This document shows, one piece after another, positions 20,652 through 32,058 of a stretch of 64,000 bases of DNA. The notes beneath the pieces are model-generated. The model was not told the origin of the DNA. It did no database searches and saw only the letters and a list, made by a program, of their open reading frames with translations. The translations under genes were made by a program, and so were the position numbers. Each line of letters opens with the position of its first letter. The first letter of the stretch is position 1. This stretch comes from Spiroplasma endosymbiont of Atherix ibis. GTDB taxonomy: Bacteria > Bacillota_I > Bacilli_A > Mycoplasmatales > Mycoplasmataceae. The stretch covers positions 62,001 through 126,000 of the forward strand of contig NZ_OZ026474.1 of assembly GCF_964020005.1 (NCBI RefSeq), given 5' to 3'.

Positions 20652-22103
20652 ATGTTAGAAAAAAAAGAAAATTTAAAAATCTTGAGTGAGGAAATTGAAA
20701 AATTAGTAATTGATAATGATATTAAAAAGCTTAGAGATTTAGAAGAATTGCACTATCCACAAGATATTGCAGAAGCACTTGAACAATTAGATGAAAAAAT
20801 TATTATTATTGCTTTAAGATTATTTACAAATGATACAAGTAGTGAAATTTTTCCACATCTTGATGCAGATATACAAGAAAAAATTATAAATAAAATGTCT
20901 TCTAAACAAATTGCTGAACTATTTTCAGATTTATATACAGATGATATTGTAGATATTCTAGAAGAAATGCCTTCAAATATTGTTAAAAAAGTTTTACGAT
21001 CGTCAACTCCAGAAGCAAGAGCACAAATAAATAGTATTTTAAAATATAATGATGACACTGCAGGAAGCATTATGAGCGTTGATTATACAAGATTTAAAGT
21101 AGATTGAACAGTTACTGAAGCAATTGAAAAAATTAGAGAACGTGATGAAGAATCTGAAGATCATAATACATTTTATGTAGTAGATGATTTAAATAATTTA
21201 AAAGGAACAGTAGAATTAAAGGATTTAGTTTTTTCTAAAGGTAACTTAAAATTATCTGAAATTATGGATGAACGTGTTCTTTTTGCCTTTACAAAAGATG
21301 ATCAAGAAACTGTTATAGATAAGTTTAAAAAGTATGATATTACAACTTTACCTGTTATTAACATTCAACAAAAATTAGTTGGTATTGTTACAATAGATGA
21401 TGTTCTTGATGTTATTGAAGAAGAAGTAACAGAAGATATTCATAAAATGGCTGGTATTACTCCAACAGATGATGAATATTTTAAAACTAGTATTTGAAAA
21501 ATGGTTAGATCAAGAAGTATTTGATTAATGTTTTTAATGATTTCTGCAACTTTATCACAAATTATAATAACTATATTTATGAAAATTTACAGTGCAAATC
21601 AAATAAACAATGGTCAAAGTTCAGTTAGTGAAATTAGTTATATTATTACAATGTTTTTAACTCCTTTACTAACAATAATATCAGGAACAACTGGGAATGC
21701 AGGTAGCCAATCATCAACTATGATTGTTAGAGCTTTGTCTTTAAAAGAAGTAGAAACAAAAGATTTTGCAAGGGTATTGTGGAAAGAATTTAGAGTAGCG
21801 CTTATTACTGGTTTAATATTAATATCTATTAACTTTGTAAGAATGGTTATAATTTACTCAGTTGAAAAAAATAGAAATCTTGATGATCCAAGAATTTGAT
21901 ATACAATTGCAACACTTTCTATTTCAATGTATTTATCTGTAATAATGGCAAAAATAATTGGAGGAACTCTTCCAATACTTGCTAAAAAACTGAAATTAGA
22001 TCCTGCTGTAATGGCGGCACCTTTACTTACAACAATAGTTGATGCTTTATCTACTGCAATATTTTTCTCAATTGGTTTAATTTTCTTTGCACAATATATT
22101 TAA
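20652..22103 (+). CDS. mgtE: Magnesium transporter MgtE
   Basis: MgtE is a Mg2+ channel gated by cytosolic Mg2+. The 483-residue protein has the N-domain of superhelical repeats (LHYPQDIAEALEQLDEK, AELFSDLYTDDIVDILEEMP), two CBS domains (about residues 135-255, ending TTLPVINIQQKLVGIVTIDDVLDVIEEE) and five membrane segments with the conserved pore region TPLLTIISGTTGNAGSQSST and the late PILAKKLKLDPAVMAAPLLTTIVDALS. GAAGGG precedes the ATG. It is immediately downstream of the GGDEF/EAL-like gene and upstream of trmB. Confidence 0.96.
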
Positions 22104-22117
22104 AAAAAGAGGTCAAA

Positions 22118-22768
22118 ATGAGATTAAGAAATAAAAAATGAACTAAAGATTATATTAAAGATAACTTAAAATATATGATAAAGATAAAGAAGAAAATTAA
22201 CGTTGATAAATTATTTATAAAAAAACAAGATACTTATTTAGAAATAGGTTGTGGAAAAGGAAAATTTATAATTGAGCAAGCTATTAAAAATAAAGATAAA
22301 AATTTTATAGCGATGGAGAAAGAAACTACAGTAGTTGGTGTTGCTTTAAAGAAAGCTATTACAACTGAAAATTTTGATTTAGCAAATTTATTATTTTTAA
22401 ATAAATTTGCTGAGAATTTATTAGACATATTTGAAAATAATTCAATTAGTGGAATATTTCTTAATTTTTTAGATCCTTGACCTAAATTCAAAAATTTTAA
22501 AAAAAGACTGACATATATAGATTTTTTAAATATATATTGAGATTTGCTCAAAGATAATGGAGTTATTGAAATAAAAACAGATAATGATAAACTATATGAG
22601 TTTAGTTTAGAACAAATAGCAAAATCAAAATTTAAATTAATTTATAATACAAATAATTTATATTTTGAAAAAAAATTATTGAAAGACAATATAGCAACTG
22701 AATATGAAGAAAAATTTTGTAGTTTAGGTAAAAATATAAATAAAATAGTAATAAAAAAAGAACTTTAA
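22118..22768 (+). CDS. trmB: tRNA (guanine-N7-)-methyltransferase
   Basis: TrmB makes m7G46 in the variable loop of tRNA using S-adenosylmethionine. The 216-residue protein has the SAM-binding motif YLEIGCGKGKF near residue 45, NFIAMEKE as the acidic loop, and the family hallmark LDPWPKFKNFKKRLT, where W is a TGA codon. The C-terminal ATEYEEKFCSLGKNI matches the TxYExxxxxxGxxI end of TrmB. AGAGG precedes ATG 22118. It converges on the minus-strand membrane gene, with 3 bases between their stops. Confidence 0.94.
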
Positions 22769-22784
22769 CTTTTAAGCTCTTTTT
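22755..22784. terminator. Shared terminator of trmB and the convergent membrane gene
   Basis: An 11-base stem with one mismatch (AAAAAGAACTT 22755-22765 with AAGCTCTTTTT 22774-22784) spans both stop codons and is flanked by A and T runs, so it can terminate both convergent transcripts. Confidence 0.7.
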
Positions 22785-23311
22785 TTTGGTGGATTTTTAA
22801 TAAAATCTAAATAAGCTTTTTTAAATTCTTGATTTTGACTTATTAGATATTTAGTAATTTCAAAGAATAAAATTAAATAAATTAAATTTATTCAAAATAA
22901 TATAAAAAATATTCATCATGTTTTTTTTGTATTTTCTGCTCAACTAATTTTATTTATTAATGATCCACTAGTTAATTCAATAAAAAAAGCTCCTAGAGTA
23001 AATAAAATTATAAAAGTATAAACAAATTTATTTTTAATAATTTTTATTTCCTTGTCAGCTGTTTCAACATTTGTTATTACTTCAATATTATAAAATAGAG
23101 AAATTGATGCTTTACTTAGGTTTGTTGTTAAACAAACTAAATAAACTAAAATAAAATTAAGACTAATTTGACAAACAAGAGTTATTTTTTCTTTAGTTGA
23201 TAGAGGTATACTTAACAATATTATTGAACAAATCACAATAAGAGATAAAGTCATTGAACCAAATCATAATATTGGTTTTTTTAGATCTGCTTTAATTAAT
23301 TTAAAATCCAT
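22772..23311 (-). CDS. Four-helix membrane protein of unknown function
   Basis: This 179-residue protein has four clear hydrophobic segments: SMTLSLIVICSIILLSI, QISLNFILVYLVCL, FVYTFIILFTLGAFFIE and WWIFFILFWINLIYLILFF. It ends with a basic tail PPKKRA. The start ATG 23311 is preceded by AAGGTGAAA. In-frame TGA codons are Trp. I do not recognise a family. It is divergent from the nucleoside transporter locus, with the riboswitch region between them. Confidence 0.7.
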
Positions 23312-23403
23312 TTTTTTCACCTTATTTATTATATTAGATATAATACTTTTTTGAAAGAATTTATATTATAAGTAAAGAATTTTATAAAACTATAAATATC
23401 ATT

Positions 23404-23409
23404 TATAAT
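23404..23409 (+). promoter_or_regulatory. -10 box of the nucleoside transporter operon
   Basis: TATAAT, 20 bases before the riboswitch P1 stem, would place the transcript start near 23416, just upstream of the aptamer. Confidence 0.55.
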
Positions 23410-23428
23410 AAAAGTGTAAATTAAAAAA

Positions 23429-23491
23429 GCTTTTATAAGCCAATAAAATGGGTTGGTTTTTCTACAATGTACCTTATACATTTCTAAAAGC
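23429..23491 (+). promoter_or_regulatory. Purine riboswitch aptamer, guanine class
   Basis: The aptamer fits the purine riboswitch three-way junction. P1 is GCTTTT (23429-23434) with AAAAGC (23486-23491). J1/2 is ATAA. P2 is GCCAAT with GTTGGT around a 7-base loop AAAATGG. J2/3 contains the invariant TTTCTAC. P3 is AATGT with ACATT around a loop carrying CC, able to make the loop-loop G-C pairs with the GG of L2. J3/1 is TCT, so the specificity base (xpt position 74, here 23484) is C, which selects guanine over adenine. J2/3 is canonical, unlike the 2'-deoxyguanosine variants of Mesoplasma. It lies upstream of the nucleoside ABC importer and deoD. The expression platform is not obvious; it may involve the T-runs near 23530. 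Confidence 0.88.
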
Positions 23492-23596
23492 GATATTAAG
23501 AAAATTAAAATAAAAAAAATTATTTATGATTTTTTGTTTTTTTATGAATAATAGCTGAAGTTAATTTACGCAAATTAAGTATAGGAGAAAAATGAA

Positions 23597-25015
23597 TTGA
23601 AAAAATTACTTTCAGGATTAATGGTGGGAGTTGTTGTTTTATCATCAACTTCTAGTCTTGTATCATGTAGTAAAATCTCTGCAATAGCAGAAATTTATCT
23701 AGTTACAGATAGTGGTAAAATTTTAGATAAATCTTTTAATGAATCTACTTATAAAGCTGGGAATGAATTTTTACAGCAAGTTGTTGGTAATATAGATTCA
23801 AAATTTAAAAACTCAAAAATATCAAAAATTGAACCAGAAAATGCTAGTACAAAAGTTTTAAAAAATCAATATACTAATGCAAAAAATAATGGAGCAAAAA
23901 CAATTTTACTTCCAGGATTTCATCATGCTATTCCAGGAGAAGGAAATAATTTAGCACCAAAGATAATGGAAAATGTTGAACAAGGTTCAACAATCATATT
24001 AGATGGAAGAAGTTCTAACAAAAATGAATTGGGATTTAGTTTTAGAGGAGATATTTCAGGATTTTATGCGGGAATGTCTGCTATTATTTGATCTTTAAAG
24101 AATACTGATAATCAAACTATTTCTTTAGGATCATTTGGGGGAATTTCAAATCCTCAAGCTGTTGATAGCTTTATTGTTGGTTATTTAGCTTCAATAGAGT
24201 TGTTTAATGAATATAAAACAAACAAAGAGGGCAAAGAACAATTGTTAAAACCTATAGAAAAAGGTGGTTTTGCTCTCAGTGAAGAGAGTTTAAAAAGAGA
24301 AGTTAAGCGTACTCAAAAAGACTTACCAAAAGATTTAACAGATTCATCTTGATTTTCACAATCATTTGCTCAAGGTGATGGAATGAATGTAACAAAGAAC
24401 TTAATTCAAAATAAAGCTACAGTTATTATGCCTGTTGCAGGTCCACAGACTTTAGATGTAATTGGACTTTCAAAAACAAATGATGGGGGTAAGACTGTTA
24501 AAATAGTTGGTGTTGATACAAATCAAGCAGAAGCTTTTCCTCAAAATGAAGGAATGTTCATAACTAGTGCTGAAAAAGAACTTACAAATGCAACAATAGC
24601 TGGTCTTTCACATACAAAATATTGAATAAATCAATATAATAGTCAAAGTACTCAAAATAATATAACAAATGAAGTAGGAAAGTATTTAGAAAATAAAATT
24701 TCTATAACTAGAGAAAATGAAGAAGGTATTTTTGAAACGGTTGACTTATCTAAAGAGGAATCTTGAGAAGGTCAAACCTTATGAGTAGGGGGCAATATGT
24801 CATCTGGAGGAAGAAATTTACTTGATTTAAAAACTGCAACAAATATTAAAAAAATATTTTCACCAGAAGCATTGAGTGAAGCATCAATAAAATTATTTGA
24901 AACTATTAATAAAAATGATTATGGTAAGTGCATAATTAATGAAAAAGTTATAAAATATTATGCTAAATCAATCAAAGAAAATGACAAATCAGGAGGTAAC
25001 CAAAACAATGGCTAA
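23597..25015 (+). CDS. BMP-family lipoprotein, nucleoside-binding component of an ABC importer
   Basis: This 472-residue surface lipoprotein has the signal peptide and lipobox LVSC at about residues 21-24 (MKKLLSGLMVGVVVLSSTSS before it). BMP/Med-type features follow: LVTDSGKILDKSFNESTYK, GFSFRGDISGFYAGMSA, SLGSFGGISNPQAVDSF and KIVGVDTNQAEAFPQNE. The family binds purine nucleosides. The start is TTG 23597, 9 bases after GGAG; the nearby ATG 23592 is out of frame. Two downstream permeases, an ATPase and deoD complete the salvage route. It overlaps the ATPase by 8 bases and lies behind the guanine riboswitch. Confidence 0.9.
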
Positions 25016-26555
25016 TTATGCAATTGAAATGAATAATATCTCTATGATTTTTAATAAAAAAATTATAGCCAATGAAGATATAACTTTAAAAGTTGAAAAA
25101 GGAGAAATTCATTGTTTAGTTGGAGAAAATGGAGCAGGTAAATCTACTCTTATGTCTATTCTTTTTGGAATTTATCAACCAACTAAAGGAATAATAAAAG
25201 TTAATGGTGAAGAAGAAATTATTACTTCTCCAATTAAAGCAACAAAGTTAGGAATTGGAATGGTTCATCAACATTTTAAATTAATTGATATTCTTCCTGT
25301 TTGAAAAAATATTGCTTTAGGAGTAGAAAATGTTTTAGGATGAGAATTTATTAATAAAAAAGCAGTAATTAAAAAAACAACTGAACTTATGAAAAAATAT
25401 AATTTAGAAGTAGATTTAAATGAAAAAATTCAAAATATATCAGTTGGAATGAAACAAAGAGTTGAAATATTAAAAATTTTATATAGAGATGTAGATATTT
25501 TGGTATTTGATGAACCCACAGCAGTTTTAACTCCTCAAGAAATTGAAGGCTTATTAGAAGTAATGTTAGAATTTAAAAAAATGGGTAAAACTATAATTTT
25601 TATTACACATAAGTTTGCTGAAATTAAAAAAGTAGCTGATAAAGCAACTGTTATAAGAAAAGGTAAGTTTGTAGGAACTTATGATCTTAAAAAAACAAGT
25701 ATTGAAGAAATTTCAAAAGCAATGGTAGGTAGAAAAATTGTGGAAGTTAAGAATAACTCAACAATTCAACCAGGAGAAACTGTAATTAAATTTGAAAATA
25801 TAAATGTTAGAAAACATAACAATCACAAAATAATTGGATTAAAGAATTTTAATTTAGAAATAAAAGAAGGGCAAATAGTTGCAATTGCTGGAATTGAAGG
25901 CAATGGACAAAATGAAATAGTTGAAGTTCTCAGTGGTTTAGTTAAACCTATCAGTGGTAAAATACTTTGTAGAAAAAAAGATATTACAAAAATTTCAATT
26001 TCAAAAAGATATCTTTTACATAAAATGAGTTTCATTCCAGAAGATAGACATAAACATGGTTTAGTTTTAGATTCAAATATTATAAACAATACAACTTTAC
26101 AAGATATTAGAACGGAAAAATATAGTAAAGGTTGATTTGTAAATTTTGCTAAAATTCAAAATCATACACAAAAAATTATTAAAGATTATGATGTTAGAAA
26201 TGCTGATGCAGGTTTTACAATTGTAAGAAACTTGTCTGGAGGAAATCAACAAAAAGTTATTATAGGTAGAGAACTTTCAAGAGAAAATGATTTCATAATT
26301 ATTTTTCAACCAACACGAGGTTTAGATATAGGTTCAATTGAGTTTATTCATGAACAAATATTAAGAGCAAAAGAAAATAAAAAAGCTATATTATTAATTT
26401 CTTATGAACTTTCAGAGGTATTACAATTAGCAGATGAAATTATTGTTGTTAACTCAGGTAGTGTAGTTGGAAAATTGAATAAAAAAGAGGCAACAAGAGA
26501 AAAAATTGGTAGATTAATGGTTTCACAAGTCCAAGGAGAAACTGCAAATGTTTAA
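25008..26555 (+). CDS. ABC transporter ATP-binding protein (nucleoside/sugar type, two ATPase domains)
   Basis: This cytoplasmic 515-residue protein has duplicated ABC domains. The first has Walker A GENGAGKST (about residue 39), signature ISVGMKQR and Walker B ILVFDEPTAVLTP. The second has a degenerate P-loop GIEGNGQNE, signature LSGGNQQK and Walker B FIIIFQPTRGLD. This degenerate second site is standard for the RbsA/NupA type that pairs with BMP lipoproteins. AGGAGG precedes ATG 25008 by 10 bases. It overlaps its neighbours by 8 bases on both sides, indicating one operon. Several Trp codons are TGA. Confidence 0.95.
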
Positions 26556-28455
26556 AATAAAATTTTGAACAGTGAAAGTAAAAACTGAAGCACTTGTTAA
26601 GTCTTCAACTTTTGAAGAAAAATTAAGTCTTATTAAAGCATCAGTTATTTCAATACTAATAGGTTTAATAGTAGGTATTTTATTTGTATTTTGTAACGGA
26701 GAAAATGGTTTTTTATTTATTTGAACAGCCATTTCAAGATCTCTTACAACAAATATAAATAGAACGTTAGTTTATTTTGGTTGTTATACATTAATTGGCC
26801 TTGGACTTTCACTTGGTTTTAAATTAAAAATATTTAATATGGGAGGTTCAGGACAAATATTAACAGGGTTAATAATGACTTTTGTTATTACAAATACTTT
26901 AGGAACAAAAGATCCGGTAACAGGACAAATGATTTTAGATACTAAATATGCTCCATTAGTATTTTTTGTAACAGTATTGTCTGGTATGACAATTTCAACT
27001 TTGACAGGAGCTTTAAAAGTTTACTTAAATGTTCATGAAGTTGCATCATCAATTTTATTAAACTGAACATTTTGATATTTATTAAAATGATATATGACAA
27101 TAATAGGTAATGCAGCGTCAACTCCTTCTTTAAATGAAAATATGGCTATGATGGGAAACTCTGTTTGAGCTTTATGTGTTCTTTGTGCACTATTTGCTGT
27201 TGTTATAACATATATTGTTATTTCATATACAACAACTGGATATAGACTAAAAATTGTAGGTATGTCTCCAAGTGTTGCTAAATATTCAGGTATTAAGAGC
27301 TCTTATTACATTTTAATTGTAATGGCAGCACAAGGCGCTTTTATAAGTATCGGAGGATTTTTCTATTATTTCTTAATTCAAGGAAGTTTAACATTTAGTA
27401 AAGATCTTGTTCCTCAAATTGGATTTGATGGAATTCCTGTTGCACTAGTTGCTTTCAATAATGTATTAGGTATTGTACCTATAGCATTATTTTGAGGAAT
27501 TTTTAAAGAAGGAGCAGCTGTAGCTATTACTACACCAGAACTTAATAGTTTGCAACCAGAAGTTGCAGATTTAATTTTTGGTATTATTATTTATTGTTCA
27601 ACTTTATATATATTATTTTTCAAATTTAATCCTTTACAAAAAATTAAAGAAAAATTATATGTTCAAAAAGATATTGTAACAAAAAATCAAATTATTGATT
27701 ATAAAGCTGAAATTAAAAAACAAAAATTATTTTTAAAAAATATTTCTCAATTAGAAGAATTGGTAGAAATTAGAAATAAAATTTTAAAAACTAATAAAGA
27801 AGACAAAAATAAAATTGCTTCACTTAAAGAATTATATAATGAAGTTAAAATTTTCCATTATAAAAAACATCATAAAAATATTCAAATTCTAAAACAGAAT
27901 ATTAATGATTTAATTAAAAATGGTTATTTAATATATAAACAAAGTTCAATTAAGGGACTGAAGTTATCTTATAGTAATAAAAAATTTCAATCTATTTTTT
28001 CAGCACTTGATAATATTATTAAACAAATAAGTGATTTTGAAGATCAAAATAAAGTTTTTAATACTCAAATAAAAGAAATAAAAAGAAATATAAAAAATCA
28101 ACTTAAGTTTTTAAAAAAATCTATGATAAATGATTCAAACTTATTAGAAAGTATTGACAAATTAAAAAAAGAATCTTTTGATAAAATTCAAAAAATTCAA
28201 AACGAAAAAATAGCTTATAAAAAAAGTATTGAAACAAAATCTCTTGAAATAATTAATGTTTCTAATAATAAAATAAATAATTATAAAAAAAATTATATTA
28301 ATTCATTTAAAAAGGCTAAGGATTTTTTAAATAAGTTATTAATAGAGTATAAAAATGATATAAAAAATTCAAATCAACAAGAAAAATTTAATATTAAAAA
28401 GAAATATTTTGAAAAATTAATGGAGGTGAAAGAAAAACATGACAGACTTCATTAG
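26548..28455 (+). CDS. ABC nucleoside permease 1 with a long C-terminal helical extension
   Basis: This protein is 635 residues. Residues 1 to about 365 are a standard BPD_transp_2 permease (about ten helices, with NMGGSGQILTGLIMTFV and YSGIKSSYYILIVMAAQGAFISIGG). The last 260 residues or so are highly charged Lys/Glu/Asn-rich helix, beginning after FNPLQKIKEKL and predicted coiled coil, on the cytoplasmic side. Typical family members end near residue 370. The extension may contact the ATPase or another factor; this is inference. The ATG overlaps the ATPase stop by 8 bases, and the gene's end overlaps the second permease by 17 bases. Confidence 0.9.
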
Positions 28456-29380
28456 TGGATTATTTGCTGATACAACTACTTTCTTTGTTATATTTATGCT
28501 AGCTGCAATTGCTGGCATGTTCTCAGAGAGATCTGGTGTTGTAAATCTTGGAATTGAAGGATTTATGACTATGGGAGCTCTTGGTTATAGTATTTTTGGT
28601 TATGCAGTTCATGCATCTAGGTCACAACCAAGTCAATGATTACAATTAATAGGATTATTAATTGGTGCTATTATGGGAGGATTATTATCTTTATTACATG
28701 CTTTTACAGCAATAAAATTAAAAGGAGATCAGATTATATCTGGTACTGCAATTAATATACTTGCACAAGGTATTGCATTAGTTTTGGCAACATCTACAAT
28801 TACAGGCTCAGAAAATTATATTGCTACAGGTTTTTTACCAATAGCTATTGATAAAGGAGTTAATCAAATATTTACAATTTATTTAATTATCGCTATTATA
28901 ATTTCCCTTATTGTAGGTTTCTATTTTACTTTTACAAAAACAGGTACAAGACATATTTCAGCGGGAGAAAATCCTCATGCACTTGATGCAGCAGGTATTT
29001 CTGTTATAAAATATAGATTTTGATGCATAATACTATCTGGTGCCATTGCTGGATTAGCTGGAGGTATATTTGTTGTATCAAGATTATTAGGAAGTTTTTC
29101 AGGATCAGTTCAAGGTTATGGTTTCATTTCACTTGCAATTATGATATTAGGTCAATGAAGAGTAAGTATGATTACATTATTTGCATTTGTATTTTCAATT
29201 TTATTTGGACTTGGAACACAATTGCCATTTTTGAAAACAAATAATGAGTGAATGACTAAAAACTCATCATTGTTAAGAATATTACCATTTGTAATGTCAC
29301 TTATTGTTATGATGATTTTTGCAAGAAAATCAAAACCTCCAAAATCAAATGGTATCCCATTTGATAAAACTTTAAAATAA
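28439..29380 (+). CDS. ABC nucleoside permease 2
   Basis: This 313-residue integral membrane protein of the BPD_transp_2 family is the partner of the preceding permease. It shows the signature FSERSGVVNLGIEGFMTMGA near the N-terminus and the coupling-helix region GENPHALDAAGISVIKYRF, both typical of nucleoside/ribose permeases. TGGAGGTG precedes ATG 28439, which lies within the coiled-coil coding end of permease 1. A terminator follows the stop. The two permeases, ATPase and BMP lipoprotein form a complete importer. Confidence 0.95.
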
Positions 29381-29415
29381 AAAATAAAAACTTTTATTTA
29401 AACTTTTTATTTTTT
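29379..29415 (+). terminator. Terminator of the nucleoside transporter operon
   Basis: A 12-base perfect stem (AAAAAATAAAAA 29379-29390 with TTTTTATTTTTT 29404-29415). It is AT-only, so its strength is uncertain, but it is well placed directly after the permease 2 stop. Confidence 0.5.
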
Positions 29416-29448
29416 GTTTAAAATTAAATTTGGAAAAGGAGAAATAAT

Positions 29449-30168
29449 ATGTCAAATATACCTACACCTCATATTGAAGCTAAAAAAGAAGATATAGCAA
29501 ATATAGTATTAATGCCAGGAGATCCATTAAGAGCGAAAAAAATAGCAGAAACATATTTAAAAGATATAAAACTTGTAAATAGTACTAGAAATATGTTTAT
29601 GTATACAGGAACTTATAAAAATATAAAAATAACTATTGCAGGAAGTGGTATGGGTTGTCCAAGTATTGGTATTTACTCTTATGAATTATTTAAATTTTAT
29701 AATGTTGATTATATTATTAGAGTTGGTAGCGCTGGAAGTTATAATGAAAAAATAAATGTCTATGATGTTTTTAATGTTAAAGAAGCTTTTGGCGAAAACA
29801 ATTATGCAAAAATTGCTGCAAATATTGATTCAAATATTCTTGAATCAGGAGAAAACGTATTCAATAAAATTGAAGAAGTGGCTAAAAAAAATAATATTAA
29901 ATTACATTCAGGAAGATGTCATTCATCTGATGTTTTTTATAGATATGAAGATTCAATGAAATTTGCAGTTGAAAATAATTTAGATGTAGTAGAAATGGAA
30001 TCATATGCTTTATTTGCAAATGCTATTGTAACTAATAAACAAGCAGCTTGTTTATTAACAATTTCAGATAGCTTTATTACAAAAGAAGTTACAACAGCTG
30101 AAGAGAGACAAAATAATTTTTTGCAAATGATTGAATTAGCTTTGGAAACTTCTTTGGAACTTAAATAA
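29449..30168 (+). CDS. deoD: Purine-nucleoside phosphorylase, DeoD type
   Basis: DeoD splits purine (deoxy)nucleosides with phosphate into base and (deoxy)ribose-1-phosphate, the first step after nucleoside uptake. The 239-residue length is exact for the family. Motifs include LMPGDPLRAKKIAETYL, SGMGCPSIGIYSYELF, RVGSAGSY, VVEMESYALFANA and LLTISDSF. GGAGAA precedes the ATG. It lies just downstream of the nucleoside importer, so import and phosphorolysis are linked, although a weak terminator separates them. Confidence 0.97.
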   Translation: MSNIPTPHIEAKKEDIANIVLMPGDPLRAKKIAETYLKDIKLVNSTRNMFMYTGTYKNIKITIAGSGMGCPSIGIYSYELFKFYNVDYIIRVGSAGSYNEKINVYDVFNVKEAFGENNYAKIAANIDSNILESGENVFNKIEEVAKKNNIKLHSGRCHSSDVFYRYEDSMKFAVENNLDVVEMESYALFANAIVTNKQAACLLTISDSFITKEVTTAEERQNNFLQMIELALETSLELK

Positions 30169-30175
30169 AATTAGT

Positions 30176-30213
30176 AAAATCACCAGAAATTAAAATTTTG
30201 GTAATTTTTTTTA
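30176..30213 (+). terminator. Terminator after deoD
   Basis: An imperfect stem pairs AAAAT-C-ACCA (30176-30185) with TGGT-A-ATTTT (30199-30208), followed by a T-run. It sits 8 bases after the deoD stop. Confidence 0.55.
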
Positions 30214-30285
30214 TTTGGAAAAAAATTCTATTATATTATTTAAAATGTAGTAAAATATTAATAATTTTATAAAAGGGGTATTTAA

Positions 30286-31251
30286 ATGAAAATTTTGGCA
30301 ATTGAATCAAGTTGTGATGAGTTTAGTATTTCAATCATGAATAATGGCAAAATTTTGTCAAATGTTATTTCAAGTCAAATAGAAGAGCACTCAAAATTTG
30401 GTGGAGTTTTACCAGAATTAGCTTCGAGATTGCATGTAGAAAATTTTCATTGAGTTCTAAACAAATCACTTTATCAAAGTAAAGTAAAATTAAAAGATAT
30501 TGATTATATTTCTTATACTTCAAATCCAGGACTAATAGGAAGCTTAATTATTGGAAAATTAGTTGCACAAACATTAGCAATATATTTGAATAGGCCACTT
30601 ATGAAAATGAATCATATTCAAGGACATATTTATGCAGCAAATATTGAAGAAAAAATGTTATATCCAGTTCTTGCTCTTGTAATAAGTGGAGGTCATACAC
30701 AAATACAATTATTAGAGAAAACTTTAGATTTTAAAGTTATTGGATCTACTCAAGACGATGCAGTTGGAGAATGTTATGATAAAGTGGCTAGAGTTTTAGG
30801 ATTAAAATATCCAGGTGGTCCAAAAATTGATAAGTTGGCTCAAAAAGGGGATTCAACTAAATATATATTACCTATTAGTAAAAATGATGATACTTACGAT
30901 TTTTCTTTTTCAGGATTAAAAACTGCAAGTTTAAATCTTATAAGTAAATTAAATCAAAAACAAGAGGAATTAATAGTTGAAGATTTTTGTGCAAGTTTTC
31001 AAAAAACTGTTTTAGATACTTTAATGTTAAAATTTGAAAAAGCTGTTAAAGAATTTAAACCAAAATCAATAACAGTTGTTGGTGGTGTAAGTGCCAATAC
31101 AGCAATTAGAAATAAATTTTGTGAAATAGGAAATAAATATAATATAAGTAAAATCATTATTCCAAAAATAGAGTATTGTACAGATAATGCAGCTATGATT
31201 GCAGAATTAACTAATGAGTTTTTAACTAAAGATAATCAAGGAGGATTATAA
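30286..31251 (+). CDS. tsaD: tRNA N6-adenosine threonylcarbamoyltransferase TsaD
   Basis: TsaD transfers the threonylcarbamoyl group to A37 of ANN-decoding tRNAs, making t6A, an essential modification. The 321-residue protein starts [18 protein letters not shown], a signature of the Kae1/TsaD family, and carries the metal site MNHIQGH (HxxxH) near residue 107 plus VISGGHTQ and [13 protein letters not shown] lies 8 bases before the ATG. It is followed after 3 bases by an RpiR regulator. One Trp is TGA. Confidence 0.97.
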
Positions 31252-31254
31252 TAT

Positions 31255-32034
31255 ATGAGATCATTTTTAAGTAAATTGACAACGATTGATGATAAAGATT
31301 TAACAATAAAAGAAAAAAAAATTGTAGAATATATTAAAAATCATTTAAAGGAAATTGTTGATTCAAATATGAAAATTGAAAGAATGGCACAAGAAGCTGG
31401 GACAGGTTATAGTGCTATTTATGGACTTTTAAAAAAATTAAATATTAAAGGATTTAGAGATTTTGCAATTTCACTTGCAAATGATGCTGAAAATCAAGAA
31501 ATTAATGTGGCAAAGAATGATGAAAATATTGTTTCAGGGTATATAAATATAATTAAACAAAATTATGCTTTAATTGAAAAAAAATCTATTTTTGAAACTC
31601 TAAATATAATTAAAAACTCAAAAAGAATTTTCTTTTGTTATTGAGAAAATTTGCTTTGAGGTCCAGCACATGAATTATCAAACTTTTTTTATAAAATAGG
31701 ATTTAATGTTTATTTATTAGACAGTGATCAAGATACTATAAAAGATAGAGTAAAATTTTCAAATAGCGATGATGTATTTATTTTTCTAACAAGATATGGT
31801 AATTCATCAAGATTAGATAATATAATTAAAGAACTTGGAGAAAAGAAAAGAAAAATAATTTATATATCAGGTAAGATTGCTTCTTATGATGTTACAAAAT
31901 ACTTAAGTTCAATACATACATTAATAGTTGATAATTCAGATGAAAGCATTTATAAAGGACATATTTCTCAGTCAGTTCCTTTTAATTATTTTAATGATTT
32001 ATTGATTTATCATTTTTTAAATTCTGAAAATTAG
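31255..32034 (+). CDS. RpiR/MurR-family transcriptional regulator
   Basis: This 259-residue protein has an N-terminal HTH_6 domain (about 1-80: IKEKKIVEYIKNH, ERMAQEAGTGYSAIYGLLKKL) and a C-terminal SIS-like sugar phosphate domain (about 115-250: SKRIFFCYWENLL, DDVFIFLTRYGNSSRLDNII). RpiR regulators sense phosphosugars and control sugar catabolism. No sugar operon is adjacent, so the target is unknown; it lies between tsaD and a hydrolase. TGA codons are Trp. The SIS domain is divergent. Confidence 0.8.
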
Positions 32035-32058
32035 TTTTTTATAAGTTATAATTAATTT

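Noticed and set aside
20753-21070. Minus-strand open frame inside mgtE
   Set aside because: Shadow of a conserved gene; no start signals.
23520-23545. T-rich stretch after the purine riboswitch as a terminator
   Set aside because: Only weak A/T pairing is possible; there is no convincing stem, so no terminator is annotated.
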